64,000 bases of DNA from Acidobacteriota bacterium (GCA_016195325.1 JACPZX010000101.1:1-64000), one strand, 5' to 3'; shown: positions 43,406 through 53,120, counted from the stretch's first letter. The notes: generated by a model not told the origin, from the sequence alone. Made by a program: numbers and translations.

Positions 43406-44380
43406 TCAGCCGAGGGCCGAATCCTCCCCCGCAGCGGCGAGCTCGAGCGTGACGAGCGAGCGCGCCAGGGAGAACCTCTCCTCGTAGAAGGCCTTCCCCC
43501 GCCGTCCGCGATCTTCCCATGTCTCCGGCCGGGAGAGGAGGCGCTCGGCGGCCGCGACGATTGACGCCGGGCGGGGATCGGCGGCGACGGAGAGGACATC
43601 CGACCCGACCCAGATCGGCTCGCTGAGCGGGCCGAGGTTCGTCACGATCGGGACGCCGAGGGCGAGACTCGCCATCAGCGTCCCGCGACGCGTCGTGACG
43701 CCGTCGGCGTAGGGCTGGATCATCACGTCGCACGCCCGGACGTGGGACGCGACCTCGTCCACGGGAAGGCTTCCCGTGATCGCGATTCGATCCGCGAGAT
43801 CGGGCGCCCGCCCCGCGAGCTCCGAGGCGAAACGCTCGCCCCCGCGACCGATCAGGAGGCAGCGCCTTGCCGCGTCGCGCCTGAGGACGAGCGGGAGGAT
43901 CTCGAAGAGCGGAGGGGTGACGAGCGGGTGAAACGTGCCGAAGTGCCCGACGAGCAGGCCCGGCCGTCCGCCGGTCGCGCGCTCCCGGGCCAACATCACC
44001 CACACACGGTTTTCGCGGCGCCTGGAGAGCCAGAGGCAGAACCGGAGGTTCATCGCGCGCGACCCGAACGCGTTCGCGACGTACTGCACGAAGAGGCGCC
44101 GGGGCGGAGGCAGGGCGTCGAGCCCTTCGCCGAGGTACACGAGTCCGGCCGGGCCGAACCGGTCCGGGAGGCGGTGAACCGTGACGCCCGCAGGGTCGGG
44201 GCCGCCCGACTTCGCCGGCGGGGCCCAGACGTGGACCTCGTGCCCGCGGCCGGCGAGCGCCTCCGCGTGGCGCGCGCAGTAGTCGCTGACGCCCCCAACC
44301 TGCGGGGGGTACTCGCCGGTAATGAAGTGCCACGATGCCCTGCGGCGCGTCGAGCCCGAACCTTCCTTCGCGGCGGCCAT
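43406..44380 (-). CDS. Glycosyltransferase family 4
   Basis: A 324-residue, rather short GT-B enzyme: WHFITGEYPPQVGGVSDYCA, HEVHVWAPPAKSGGPDPAG, LLVGHFGTFHPLVTPPLFEI, CLLIGRGGERFASELAGRA, ITGSLPVDEVASHVRACDVM and a donor-binding region (GTLMASLALGVPIVTNLGPL). The usual E-x7-E glutamates are weak here. The ATG at 44380 is chosen because the sequence upstream is not protein-like. Adjacent to the broken fkbM gene and divergent from murA. Confidence 0.85.
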   Translation of the reverse strand: MAAAKEGSGSTRRRASWHFITGEYPPQVGGVSDYCARHAEALAGRGHEVHVWAPPAKSGGPDPAGVTVHRLPDRFGPAGLVYLGEGLDALPPPRRLFVQYVANAFGSRAMNLRFCLWLSRRRENRVWVMLARERATGGRPGLLVGHFGTFHPLVTPPLFEILPLVLRRDAARRCLLIGRGGERFASELAGRAPDLADRIAITGSLPVDEVASHVRACDVMIQPYADGVTTRRGTLMASLALGVPIVTNLGPLSEPIWVGSDVLSVAADPRPASIVAAAERLLSRPETWEDRGRRGKAFYEERFSLARSLVTLELAAAGEDSALG

Positions 44381-44431
44381 GGCGGGGCAAGCTAACACAG
44401 CTTCCGAGGACGATCGGGCACCGGATTCCTT

Positions 44432-44437
44432 TATATT
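44432..44437 (+). promoter_or_regulatory. Putative -10 element TATATT of murA
   Basis: TATATT within an AT-rich patch (cctttatattgg) lies 52 bases before the murA ATG. No clear -35. Confidence 0.4.
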
Positions 44438-44489
44438 GGTCGGCGGCGCGCACGGGACTCGCGCCGTCGGGCGATGGGGTGGGAGAGGG

Positions 44490-45746
44490 ATGGACAAGCT
44501 TCGAATAAGCGGCGGCAGGATTCTTCGCGGCGCCGTCCGCGTCTCGGGCGCCAAGAACGCCGCGCTGCCGGCGCTCGCCGCCTGCCTCCTCACGGAAGAC
44601 GCCGTCAGCCTGAGCAATGTCCCGAAGGTGCAGGACGTCGCGACGATGACGCGGCTCCTCGAGCATCTCGGTGCGGAGGTGCTGAGGGCGCCCGGGTCCG
44701 CCTGCCGCGTGCGGGTCGGCTCGCTGAATCGGGCGGAGGCCCCCTACGACTTGGTCCGGAAGATGCGGGCGTCCGTTCTCGTCCTCGGTCCCCTCGTCGC
44801 CCGCTTCGGCGCCGCCCGCGTCTCCCTCCCCGGCGGGTGCGCGATCGGCGAGAGACCAATCGAGATGCACATCGAGGCGCTCCGGAAGCTCGGCGCGACC
44901 GTGACGCTCGATCACGGCTATGTGAACGCCCGCGCCGGGCGATTGAAGGGCGCCGAGATCACCTTCGCCCAGAAGACGGTGACCGGGACCGAGAACGCGA
45001 TGATGGCGTGTGTCCTCGCCGACGGCCGGAGCGTCCTGAGACACTGCGCCGAGGAGCCGGAGGTCGTCGACCTCGCGAACCTGCTTCGCGCGATGGGAGC
45101 TCTCATCGAGGGGGCGGGGACCGACGTCGTCACCGTCGAGGGGGTCGCCGGGCTCCACGGCGCGTCGCACGCGATCATCCCCGATCGGATCGAGGCGGGG
45201 ACGTTCGCGATCGCAGGCGCCCTCTCGGGGGACGAGATACGGGTCGAAGGGTGCCGCCCGGAGCAGCTCACCGCGCTATTGAACCGGCTCGAGGAGTCGG
45301 GAGCCAGAGTCGCGACGTCCGAGGGCACGATCCGGATCGCGGGGGGAGGCGTCCTGTCCGGTCGGGACGTCGTGACGAGCCCCTACCCCGGTTTCGCGAC
45401 GGACCTTCAGGCCCAGTACATGGCGCTTATGACGCAGGCTTCGGGCGCCTCGGTGATCACCGAGGCGATCTTCGAGAACCGCTTTATGCACGTGAGCGAG
45501 CTGCGCCGGATGGGCGCCGACGTCACGCACGACGGGAGGACCGCCATCGTGCGCGGGCCGAGGCGCCTGACCGGCGCCCAGGTCATGGCCACCGACCTGC
45601 GCGCCTCGGCATGCCTCGTCCTGGCCGCGCTGGTCGCCGACGGCGTCACCGAGGTGAACCGCATCTATCACCTCGACCGCGGATACGAGAGAATCGAGGA
45701 CAAGCTCCGATCCCTCGGAGCCGACATCGAGAGGGTGCCGTCATGA
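44490..45746 (+). CDS. murA: UDP-N-acetylglucosamine 1-carboxyvinyltransferase
   Basis: A 418-residue enzyme catalysing the first committed step of peptidoglycan synthesis. Clear EPSP-synthase-fold motifs: VRVSGAKNAALPALAACLLT, KMRASVLVLGPLVARFGAAR, VSLPGGCAIGERPIEMHIEA (with the catalytic Cys of the GGCAIG loop, so likely fosfomycin-sensitive), GTENAMMACVLADG and YPGFATDLQAQYMALMTQAS. GGGAGAGGG precedes the ATG. Its stop overlaps the start of the HIT gene by 4 bases. Confidence 0.97.
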   Translation: MDKLRISGGRILRGAVRVSGAKNAALPALAACLLTEDAVSLSNVPKVQDVATMTRLLEHLGAEVLRAPGSACRVRVGSLNRAEAPYDLVRKMRASVLVLGPLVARFGAARVSLPGGCAIGERPIEMHIEALRKLGATVTLDHGYVNARAGRLKGAEITFAQKTVTGTENAMMACVLADGRSVLRHCAEEPEVVDLANLLRAMGALIEGAGTDVVTVEGVAGLHGASHAIIPDRIEAGTFAIAGALSGDEIRVEGCRPEQLTALLNRLEESGARVATSEGTIRIAGGGVLSGRDVVTSPYPGFATDLQAQYMALMTQASGASVITEAIFENRFMHVSELRRMGADVTHDGRTAIVRGPRRLTGAQVMATDLRASACLVLAALVADGVTEVNRIYHLDRGYERIEDKLRSLGADIERVPS

Positions 45747-46087
45747 CCGATTGCCTCTTCTGCCGAGTCGCCGCGAAGCAGATCCCGGCGAAAATCGTCT
45801 TCGAGGACGCGCTCTGTCTTGTCTTCGAGGACATCCATCCCCAGGCGCCGCACCATCTTCTCGTCATCCCGCGCGCGCACTTCGCGACGCTCGACGACGT
45901 CCCGGAGTCCGAGACGCGCCTGCTGGGGCACCTGGTGACCGTCGCCGCCCGGGTGGCGCGCGAGTGCGGCATCGCCGAGTCGGGATACCGCCTCGTAGTC
46001 AACTGCCGGGAGTCGGCCGGCCAGTCGGTCTTCCACCTCCACGCGCACCTTCTCGGCGGCAGAAATTTCGGCTGGCCGCCGGGTTGA
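45743..46087 (+). CDS. HIT-family nucleotide-binding protein (HINT type)
   Basis: A 114-residue protein with the histidine triad QSVFHLHAHLLGG near the C-terminus, the N-terminal DCLFCRVAAKQIPAKIVFED (CxxC of HINT proteins) and HHLLVIPRAHFATLDDVPES. HINT enzymes hydrolyse nucleoside phosphoramidates such as aminoacyl-AMP. It is translationally coupled with murA (ATGA). Confidence 0.94.
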   Translation: MTDCLFCRVAAKQIPAKIVFEDALCLVFEDIHPQAPHHLLVIPRAHFATLDDVPESETRLLGHLVTVAARVARECGIAESGYRLVVNCRESAGQSVFHLHAHLLGGRNFGWPPG

Positions 46088-46441
46088 GCGGGCTCGGTGC
46101 GCCGCTCTGCGCCTCCGGTCGCCCGCGTCCTTCCCCATGAACCTGGCGGACTCCGGCTCTCGGCTGGCGCCGCCGCGGAGGGAATAATTGACGGCCGGAG
46201 GTACAATTCTTGAACCGTCGGCGATGCGGCACCCGGGTCCGGTGGAGTTCCAACACGGGAACTGTCCGGGGAGACGGCGCCGCGAGGACTCCCGAAGCCG
46301 AGTGGCACCTCGGTTGCTTGAGAAATCTTCGAACTCCCCGGCGGGGCATGGGTGAGCGCCCCTGACGAGGACCGCGGATCCGACAGCCCCGCGCGCCGGT
46401 CAGCCCCGCCGGTGGAGGTAATCATCCCCCCGCGAGGGGGA
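46088..46441. other. Intergenic region with no gene
   Basis: This 354-base gap lies between the convergent HIT and glycosyltransferase genes. I see no coding frame with protein-like sequence. It contains a TACAAT (46202-46207) without a suitably spaced -35, and a small stem in the region CCGAGTGGCACCTCGG. Nothing assignable. Confidence 0.5.
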
Positions 46442-46442
46442 T
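46424..46442 (-). terminator. Hairpin at the end of the glycosyltransferase gene
   Basis: ATCCCCC (46424-46430) and GGGGGAT (46436-46442) pair perfectly over 7 bases with a 5-base loop, right at the stop codon. No T run follows, so it is a possible rather than typical terminator. Confidence 0.4.
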
Positions 46443-47548
46443 CAACTGGATGCGAGCACCCGCTCGTACATCTCGAGGTACTGCGGCACGAGCGAGGCCC
46501 AGTCGAAAATCTCGCGCGCCCGGGTGCGATTTCGCTCGCCGCGAGCCCTCCGAAGCTCGGGCGAGCGCGCGGCCGCGAGGTGCGGCAGCAGCGCGCCAGG
46601 CTCGCGCAGAGGGCTGATCTGCTCGTCGTCGCCAATGATGTACCGGAAAGAAGGGATGTCTCGAACGAGCACCGCGAGTCCAGCGGCCATCGCCTCGATG
46701 ACGGCGATCCCGAACGCCTCGTGTTGTGACGCGAACAGGGCGAGGTCGGAGGCCGCGAGATAATCGGTCACCCTCTCCGGTTCGACCGTTCGGAGAAATA
46801 CGCGGCCCGGCGCGATGCGGGCGGCCATCGCCTCGAGCTCGGGCGTCTCGTCGGTGCGGTGTCCCAGCCAGACGAGCGACCAGTCCGCAACGTCGGGATG
46901 GCCGAGCTCCTCGATCAGATAATCGCCGCCCTTGAATGACCGGATGTGCGCCGCGAGCGTGATGGCCAGCGGCCCCTTCGGCAATCCGAGCATCGCGCGC
47001 GCCTGCTCGCTGGACAGCCGAGGCTCGAAGCGCGAGGTGAAGACGCCGAGTGGAACGATGAACATGCGGGATGGATCCATGAGACCCGACTTCGGAGACG
47101 GTAGCTGCCACGGACCCAGGAGGTGCACGAAATCCTGGAGCGCATAGTGCTCGGCGGGCTGATTGGACCCGTTGCTGAAAAGAAGGCGGCCCCCGCCGAG
47201 GAGATTCCCGTTGAGGCGCCTGAGCACGTTGATGGTCACGCCATCGCTGACGTGAATGACGTGGGGACGGAATCTCCAGAGAGCCGGGAGCACGGCCCCG
47301 GCGAAGACGACCTGCTCGACGTAGTACGCGCGGTCTTCCGACAGGCCGATCCGGGCCAGAGACTCCCGGGACGGGCATGGAATCGTGGCGCCGGGAATCC
47401 CCGGCGGACATCTCCCGGCGAAGACTCTGACGTCGGCATGATTCGCGAGCGCTTCCGCCAGATCCGTCGAGAATCGCTCGTACCCTCTTCGCACGCGTCC
47501 GACCCCGGGGCACGGCACGGCGATGCGGAGCCCGGAGCCTGACCTCAC
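46442..47548 (-). CDS. Glycosyltransferase family 4
   Basis: A 368-residue GT-B enzyme: RIAVPCPGVGRVRRGYERFS, HVIHVSDGVTINVLRRLNGN, IVPLGVFTSRFEPRLSSEQ, ITLAAHIRSFKGGDYLIEEL, DYLAASDLALFASQHEAFGI and VIEAMAAGLAVLVRDIPSF (E-x7-E). GTG at 47548 overlaps the stop of the upstream fkbM gene by 4 bases. Sugar specificity unknown. Confidence 0.9.
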   Translation of the reverse strand: MRSGSGLRIAVPCPGVGRVRRGYERFSTDLAEALANHADVRVFAGRCPPGIPGATIPCPSRESLARIGLSEDRAYYVEQVVFAGAVLPALWRFRPHVIHVSDGVTINVLRRLNGNLLGGGRLLFSNGSNQPAEHYALQDFVHLLGPWQLPSPKSGLMDPSRMFIVPLGVFTSRFEPRLSSEQARAMLGLPKGPLAITLAAHIRSFKGGDYLIEELGHPDVADWSLVWLGHRTDETPELEAMAARIAPGRVFLRTVEPERVTDYLAASDLALFASQHEAFGIAVIEAMAAGLAVLVRDIPSFRYIIGDDEQISPLREPGALLPHLAAARSPELRRARGERNRTRAREIFDWASLVPQYLEMYERVLASS

Positions 47549-48423
47549 GGGCGCTCCACGCCCGAACGCCCGGGGACTCTCGAACCCGCGGCGGGAACGA
47601 AGACCTCGTCGTACTGGACCGGGGCAGCCTTCTCCATCTCGGCGCCCACGAGGGGAGTGAACCCGTGCCTGCCGAAGAACGCGTAGAGCTCCTCGGGGCT
47701 CCGGCCGGCCTGTTCCAGGTATCGACGCGTGATCTCCACGATGAACGTGGCCCGCTTCATGAGGCCCATGACGGGCTCGAATGCGTCGAGCACAGACATC
47801 TCGTCCCCTTCCACGTCGATCTTGACGCAGGCGACTCGGGCCAGGTCGTCGGCCGTCATGGCCTCGGCGACGGGGACGAAGCTGACCGTCATCGGAGAGG
47901 CGTACGTCCGAATCCTGAGCCGGGAGTTCATCCCGGGATTGTCCTTGTAGGCGACGTAAAGCGTCGATTCGCTCCGGGCGGGGCCGATCCCCTTCTCGAT
48001 GGGAGTCACGTTCGAGACGTGGTTCATCTCGATGTTCTCGAGGAGCGTCTTGAACTCCCGCGGCGACGGCTCGAACGCGAAGACCCGGCCGCGTCCACCC
48101 AGCGCCCTGGCCGCGACCAGGGTCATGTATCCGATGTTCGCGCCGACGTCGATGAAATGGCCGCCCCCGCCGAGCGAGCGGAGGATGTTTTCCACAACCA
48201 GAGGATCGTGTCCCTCCCTCGTGATGAGCTTCCGATCCAGGACGGCCAGCGGAGAGAGTCTGAGCGCGACGCCGTCCACTTCGTAAACGGCCTTGCCCAC
48301 GAGCTTCTCGAGGAGAATCCCGAGTCGATACTTTCCCCGATGGAACGGAAAGTGCGCGTCGTAGAACAGGTACGCTCGATGAACGAGCTTCCTGACCTCG
48401 TTCAGGGGGGAGTGGGAGGCCAT
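47545..48423 (-). CDS. FkbM-family SAM methyltransferase
   Basis: A 292-residue enzyme with the SAM-binding loop HFIDVGANIGYMTLVAARAL, acidic FAFEPSPREFKTLLENIEMN and the FkbM hallmark VACVKIDVEGDEMSVLDAFE with IVEITRRYL. FkbM enzymes O-methylate sugars or polyketides; in this setting a glycan sugar is the likely target. It is in an operon with the glycosyltransferase that follows (GTGA overlap). Confidence 0.92.
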   Translation of the reverse strand: MASHSPLNEVRKLVHRAYLFYDAHFPFHRGKYRLGILLEKLVGKAVYEVDGVALRLSPLAVLDRKLITREGHDPLVVENILRSLGGGGHFIDVGANIGYMTLVAARALGGRGRVFAFEPSPREFKTLLENIEMNHVSNVTPIEKGIGPARSESTLYVAYKDNPGMNSRLRIRTYASPMTVSFVPVAEAMTADDLARVACVKIDVEGDEMSVLDAFEPVMGLMKRATFIVEITRRYLEQAGRSPEELYAFFGRHGFTPLVGAEMEKAAPVQYDEVFVPAAGSRVPGRSGVERP

Positions 48424-48542
48424 GTCCTAGTCGCTCCGCGTCGGCAATGCGAATGGCGGTGGGGGCGTCACGACGATGGCAACACCCGGGCCGCTGCGCA
48501 TGTGGGGTTGGATGTCCTCGGAAGTTCCGACCCGACCCGGCT

Positions 48543-50027
48543 TCACGGTCGCGCTCTCAGACCTCGAACCGTCTCTGCCATGGTCGGCAGCAGCTGGGAG
48601 GAAAACCAGGAATCCGTCAGCGCGAGGAGTCCCGCGTAGATACCGACTCCGATTGCGATTTCCACGCCGAGGAGCCAGATAGACGAGGGCCCGGCAAGAA
48701 GCCTCCGGCTGAAGTAAACCGTGGTCGCCATGCCGACGGAAGCCAGAATCGGGGGCGCCAAACCTCTCAGAACGTTGCCCCCGGAACAAGCGACGAGCCG
48801 CATACCGCGCGCCAGAAGGAACGTCGCGGCGGCCATGCCGGCGAGACAGACCGACAGCGAGGCTCCGACGACGCCCAGAAGCACGGTGGCCGGGTAGATG
48901 GCCAGAAGGATCGCGCCGAGAAAGACGTACGTCGCCTGAGCCACGATGTCGGGTCGGCCGATTCCCCCGACGATCATGCCCAGCAGCGAGTAGACCGCAA
49001 TCCACGGCCCGGCGAGGCAGAAGACTCGGAGCGGTGCCAGCATGCCGCTCCACTTCGCGTCGAACGCGACCTGGACGAGATCGGACGAGACCGCGAGGAT
49101 TCCGGCAGAGATGGGAGCGGCAATCACCATCATGTAGGAGAGCGCCCGGAGAAACCCCTTGCGCAGTCTCGCGGAATCCTCCTGCACGCTCGAGAAGACA
49201 GGGAAGGCCACCCGAAACACGGGCGTGAAGAAACTTGTCGCCGGGATGCTCGCGACCCGCCACGCGAACGAGTAGAGACCAAGCGGTTCGGCCCCCAGAA
49301 GGCGGCCGACAATCGCCTTGTCGGCCTGGGAGCCGACGTAATTCGTGGCGGCCCCGCGGAAGATGTGCTTGCCAAAACCTCTGAACTCCGAGATCTGCTC
49401 CCACCTCCATCGAAGGGCCGGCATGTAGGGACGCACTGCGTACGAAGCGATGAGCATCGCGGTCCTGCCGATCAGGTAGCCCCATGCGATGGCCCACACA
49501 CTCCGGATGGCGAGGGCGATGATGACTGACGATACTGTATCGACGAGAATGCCTATGAGGCTGGGCAGCGCGAATCGACCGAAGCTCAGCTCTCGTTCCA
49601 GCAGCGACAGCGCGGGGTTCTGCAGGCATTGAATCAGGAAGCTGAATGCGACGACTCGGATTACGGGGACAGCCGATCCGGTGGCAAAAAAAACGCCCGC
49701 CAACGGGGAGACGATCCACGTAGCGGCGAAGAGCGTTATGCCGCGCGCCACGGTCACGCAGAAGACGGAGTCGAGATAGGGCGTCGCGTCGCCGCGCTTC
49801 TGGACGAGCGCCTGATAGAAGCCCGTCTGAGAAAGCGCCTCGCCGGCCTGGACGACGAGAAGGGCCATCCCCATGACGCCGAAATCGGTGGGGGTCAATA
49901 TGTTCGCCAGAACGAGCGCCCGGACAAAGATGATGAGGCTCTCGAGAGCGCCCGCGACCCCCAGGATCGCGCCCCCTTTGAGCGCAACTGCTCGAAGGGA
50001 GGCTCGTTCCTTTGTCGGTGCGATCAC
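48543..50027 (-). CDS. Wzx-like polysaccharide flippase (MOP superfamily)
   Basis: A 494-residue membrane protein with about 14 predicted helices, typical of the polysaccharide transport branch of MOP exporters. It opens with LKGGAILGVAGALESLIIFV, then ILTPTDFGVMGMALLVVQAG, FRGFGKHIFRGAATNYVGSQ and ADKAIVGRLLGAEPLGLYSF. It would move the lipid-linked repeat unit across the inner membrane. GTG at 50027 starts the reading frame close to the first helix. TAGACT (50148-50143, minus) is a weak candidate -10. Confidence 0.92.
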   Translation of the reverse strand: MIAPTKERASLRAVALKGGAILGVAGALESLIIFVRALVLANILTPTDFGVMGMALLVVQAGEALSQTGFYQALVQKRGDATPYLDSVFCVTVARGITLFAATWIVSPLAGVFFATGSAVPVIRVVAFSFLIQCLQNPALSLLERELSFGRFALPSLIGILVDTVSSVIIALAIRSVWAIAWGYLIGRTAMLIASYAVRPYMPALRWRWEQISEFRGFGKHIFRGAATNYVGSQADKAIVGRLLGAEPLGLYSFAWRVASIPATSFFTPVFRVAFPVFSSVQEDSARLRKGFLRALSYMMVIAAPISAGILAVSSDLVQVAFDAKWSGMLAPLRVFCLAGPWIAVYSLLGMIVGGIGRPDIVAQATYVFLGAILLAIYPATVLLGVVGASLSVCLAGMAAATFLLARGMRLVACSGGNVLRGLAPPILASVGMATTVYFSRRLLAGPSSIWLLGVEIAIGVGIYAGLLALTDSWFSSQLLPTMAETVRGLRARP

Positions 50028-50489
50028 GAAAAACGTCTCTCCGCGAGGGGGCCCGATTCCAGCGATTCACTGACAACCGCGATGCCTCCGGTCGAGAAAG
50101 ACGCGCCGACGAAGGCGGAGGAGGAGGTGCGCAGCGTCGCGGAGTCTAGCACGGAGATACCAGGGTCTGGGTCCTCGGGATCCAGGGTCAGGGTGTGAGT
50201 CTTCACGTCGCCGGATCGGGAGCCCGACATCTGGTCGGAGTTGGCGCTTCTGCGCGAGGTCGTCCACGCGGACGGCTTTCTTCCATCGTTGCGGGAGCGG
50301 GTGGAAAACGCCGCGACGCGCCGACCGAAGGCACCCCATGTCAACCGGGCTGTCTCGTTGGCTCCAGATCGCCCGGCCGACGCGGATCCACGGGGATAGC
50401 GGGCCGGAACCAGGCCGCCCCGTGCCGCTCGCGATTCGGGCCGCCCACACGGACCCGACCTGCCGTCCACGCCGTCGGGAGCCCGGACG
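50028..50489. other. Intergenic region, no convincing gene
   Basis: This 462-base gap lies between the FkbM gene (50490) and the flippase. A minus-strand frame crosses it and ends at 50024, overlapping the flippase GTG. Its sequence is Arg/Ser-rich, without recognisable motifs, except for a more protein-like last 60 residues (from about 50204). I do not call a gene. It may contain the flippase promoter or a decayed gene. Confidence 0.45.
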
Positions 50490-51392
50490 TCAGACGCGTC
50501 CAGGGGGATGGGACGCGAGCATGTTCCAGCCGCGAGCTCGGCAGACCGCGAGCGCGTTCTCTGGATCCAGCGTGGCGAGGTAGCTGGGGGCCTCGTAGGA
50601 CGAGCAGATTCGACGGGCTTCCGTCGGCTCCAGTCGAGGTCCGAAGATGCGCCATCCAATCTGGAATAGCGCGTACCGGTGATTCCGCAGCAGGGAACTG
50701 ACGGGGCTCTCCGGGCCTTGATGATCCTCGAAAACGATGTGACGGATGGCTCCGCGGCGGAGCGTTTCGCCTCCCCCCTTTATGACCGCCAGTTCGTGTC
50801 CTTCGACGTCGAGCTTCATGACGGACGCCGTGCGCCGGCCCATGATGCCATCGAGGGTCTCCGTCTCCACAGCAATCCCCGCTTCGGGTGATCCGCCGCC
50901 CTCCTCGAGCCGCGCGATGCCGTCGTTCTTGTCGAATCCGTGTGGAATCGTCAGTCGCGCCTCCCCCGCGCGCACGCTCAGCGCCTTGTTCCGAAGCTCC
51001 ACCCTGGCGAACGGCACCGACTTGCGGACGTGCTCAATGTTCGTTTCAAGCGTCCCGAAGAGGGCCGGATGGGGCTCGAACGAAAGGAGCTCGCCCTTCT
51101 CGGCCGCCGCGAGTCCCATCACCACCGACATGTACCCGATGTTCGCTCCGACGTCCAGAACGAAATCTCCCGGCGAGATCAGACGCGTCAGGATCTCGGA
51201 CACCGCGATGTCGAACACCCCCGTGGTCCACACGCTCCTGCCGACCACTTTCGCGGTGTCCAACGTGATCCGGACGCCCCAGGGGAGGTGAACCGACTGA
51301 ACTCCTTGCGCGGGGTGCGCCGCGGTTCGCCAGGCACGAATGAGGATCTGGCGGGGACGGCACACGTACCAGGGTTTCCACAACGACATCAT
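50490..51392 (-). CDS. FkbM-family SAM methyltransferase
   Basis: A 300-residue enzyme with DFVLDVGANIGYMSVVMGLA (SAM site), LLSFEPHPALFGTLETNIEH and the FkbM block SVMKLDVEGHELAVIKGGGE plus HIVFEDHQGPE. The C-terminal part has the extended form (SYEAPSYLATLDPENALAVC) often seen in glycan cluster members. Two adjacent ATG codons (51392 and 51389) are possible starts. It probably methylates a sugar of the exported polysaccharide. Paralogous to the genes at 47545 and 42426. Confidence 0.92.
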   Translation of the reverse strand: MMSLWKPWYVCRPRQILIRAWRTAAHPAQGVQSVHLPWGVRITLDTAKVVGRSVWTTGVFDIAVSEILTRLISPGDFVLDVGANIGYMSVVMGLAAAEKGELLSFEPHPALFGTLETNIEHVRKSVPFARVELRNKALSVRAGEARLTIPHGFDKNDGIARLEEGGGSPEAGIAVETETLDGIMGRRTASVMKLDVEGHELAVIKGGGETLRRGAIRHIVFEDHQGPESPVSSLLRNHRYALFQIGWRIFGPRLEPTEARRICSSYEAPSYLATLDPENALAVCRARGWNMLASHPPGRV

Positions 51393-51998
51393 GCCAGCCT
51401 CGCCGGTTCACGCCGATGGAAGCGGCCCTCGGAATCTCTCGCCGCGCCGGCGATTGTGCGGATCGGCCAGGCGCTCCTGCCGTCGCCCGAGGTGCGCAAT
51501 CTCTTGGCGCGTCAACGTCATGGTACAACGCCCCGCCGACCTGGAGCGAGTCCCGACCATCGAGCGGCCGGCACGTCCGTCCCGGCGGAGAGCGAGAGCT
51601 CCCGCGCGCCATGCCGCGGCTCTCGCCCCCGGATCGCATGCTAGAATCCTCGCCGTTCCGCCAGGGCCATCAGGTTCTCGCGCGCTTTGAGGCTCTCCTG
51701 GTCGGCATCGCTCGGAGTTGAGCGCGTCGAACGTCGGGCAGACCGTGGCGCTACGTCCGTACCGGCGATTCGGGACGGCCGGCCGGGGCTGCGGCCTGGC
51801 CCTCGAACCGCCGCCCTGTCCCGCCGGCTGCGACCGGCAGATCGCAAGAGTGGGGAGCGTCTCCTCTCGATTCTTCCGCTGGCTGTCGCGGCCAACCGAA
51901 TCACAGCGTGAGCGGCGTCGGGAGTTCGGGACGACCTGCTCGGTCGGGCGCCTTGTCACGTTGACGACGCGGGCGAACTCGATCTGGAGGGCGGAACG
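51393..51998. other. Intergenic region with possible gene remnants
   Basis: This 606-base gap separates divergent FkbM and glycosyltransferase genes. No complete gene is supported. Minus-strand tails look protein-like: SDADQESLKARENLMALAER ending at 51641, and MTLTRQEIAHLGRRQERLAD ending at 51408. They may be decayed gene fragments or chance. TAGAAT at 51642-51647 (+) is a -10-like hexamer far from the next start. Confidence 0.4.
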
Positions 51999-53120
51999 AT
52001 GTTGCGGGTCCTGAATGTGCACAGCGGAAACCTCTTCGGGGGCCTCGAGACGTTTCTCATCGCGCTGGCGCGCTTTCGCGGGCTGTGCCCGGAGATGGAG
52101 CCGGAGTTCGCACTCGCATTCGAGGGCCGCCTCGCGACCGAGCTGCGCCGGGAAGGCGTCGCCGTGCACGCGCTTGGGGAAGTCCGCGGCCGGAACCCGC
52201 GGTCGGTTCTGCGGGCGCGTGCCGAGCTGCGCCGGTTGATTGAGACGGGGCGATTCAACGTCGCCATGACCCACTCCACATGGACCCAGTCGCTCCTCGC
52301 CAAGGAGATTCGCCGCGCGCGATTGCCGTACGCGTTTTACCTTCACGAGATCACGAAGGGGCGCGCATGGGTCGACATCATGGCGCGCTGGACGCCGCCC
52401 GACATCGTCATTTGCGACAGCCGGTACACGGCGGTCACGACGTCCAACGTGCTTTATCCCGGCGCCCCGTGGGAAGTGCTGTACTGCGCTTCGGCCCCCG
52501 TGCCGCCCGCCGAACCCGGAGTGCGCGAGCGCGTGCGCCGGGAGTTGGGCTCACCGATAGGCGGAACAGTCATCATCCAGGTGAGCCGCATGGAGGAGTG
52601 GAAGGGGCATCGATTGCATCTCGAGGCGCTTGGCCTCCTGCGCGACCTGGACGGCTGGGAGTGCTGGATGGTCGGCGGCGCCCAGAGACCCATGGAGATT
52701 AGGTATTTGGAGAGCCTGAGGCGGCAAGCGAGCACCCTCGGCATCGCGGAACGGCTGCGGTTTCTCGGACAAAGGTCGGATGTGCCCGCGCTTCTCCGGT
52801 CCGCGGACATTCATTGCCAGCCGAACACGGGTCCGGAGCCATTCGGCCTCACTTTCATAGAAGCGCTCTCAGCCGGCCTGCCGGTCGTCACCACGGCGAT
52901 GGGCGGTCCGCTCGAAATCGTCGATCCGAGCTGCGGTCTCCTGGTGCCTCCCGCCCCTTCGGCGCTCGCGGAGGGACTGAGGCGAGTCATCACGGATCGC
53001 AAGTTGCGAGAAGCGCTCGGGGCGGGCGGGCCCCCGCGGGCCCGACTTCTCTGCGATCCGGCGCAGCAGCTTCACAAGCTCAGGACGATTCTCGGACGGG
53101 TCGGCGAGTCCCGTCGGTAG
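51999..53120 (+). CDS. Glycosyltransferase family 4
   Basis: A 373-residue GT-B enzyme: MLRVLNVHSGNLFGGLETFL, FNVAMTHSTWTQSLLAKEIR, DIVICDSRYTAVTTSNV, IIQVSRMEEWKGHRLHLEAL, LGQRSDVPALLRSADIHCQP and PEPFGLTFIEALSAGLPVVT (E-x7-E). GGAGGGCGG lies just upstream of the ATG. The last 41 bases overlap the convergent methyltransferase gene. It is one of the few + strand genes in the polysaccharide region. Confidence 0.92.
   Translation: MLRVLNVHSGNLFGGLETFLIALARFRGLCPEMEPEFALAFEGRLATELRREGVAVHALGEVRGRNPRSVLRARAELRRLIETGRFNVAMTHSTWTQSLLAKEIRRARLPYAFYLHEITKGRAWVDIMARWTPPDIVICDSRYTAVTTSNVLYPGAPWEVLYCASAPVPPAEPGVRERVRRELGSPIGGTVIIQVSRMEEWKGHRLHLEALGLLRDLDGWECWMVGGAQRPMEIRYLESLRRQASTLGIAERLRFLGQRSDVPALLRSADIHCQPNTGPEPFGLTFIEALSAGLPVVTTAMGGPLEIVDPSCGLLVPPAPSALAEGLRRVITDRKLREALGAGGPPRARLLCDPAQQLHKLRTILGRVGESRR

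Noticed and set aside
46188-46207. TTGACG and TACAAT as a promoter in the gap after the HIT gene
   Set aside because: The boxes are only 8 bases apart, and no gene or RNA follows on that strand.
50024-50659. A 211-codon minus-strand frame before the flippase
   Set aside because: It overlaps the FkbM gene end out of frame, is Arg/Ser-rich and shows no domain; only its tail looks mildly protein-like.
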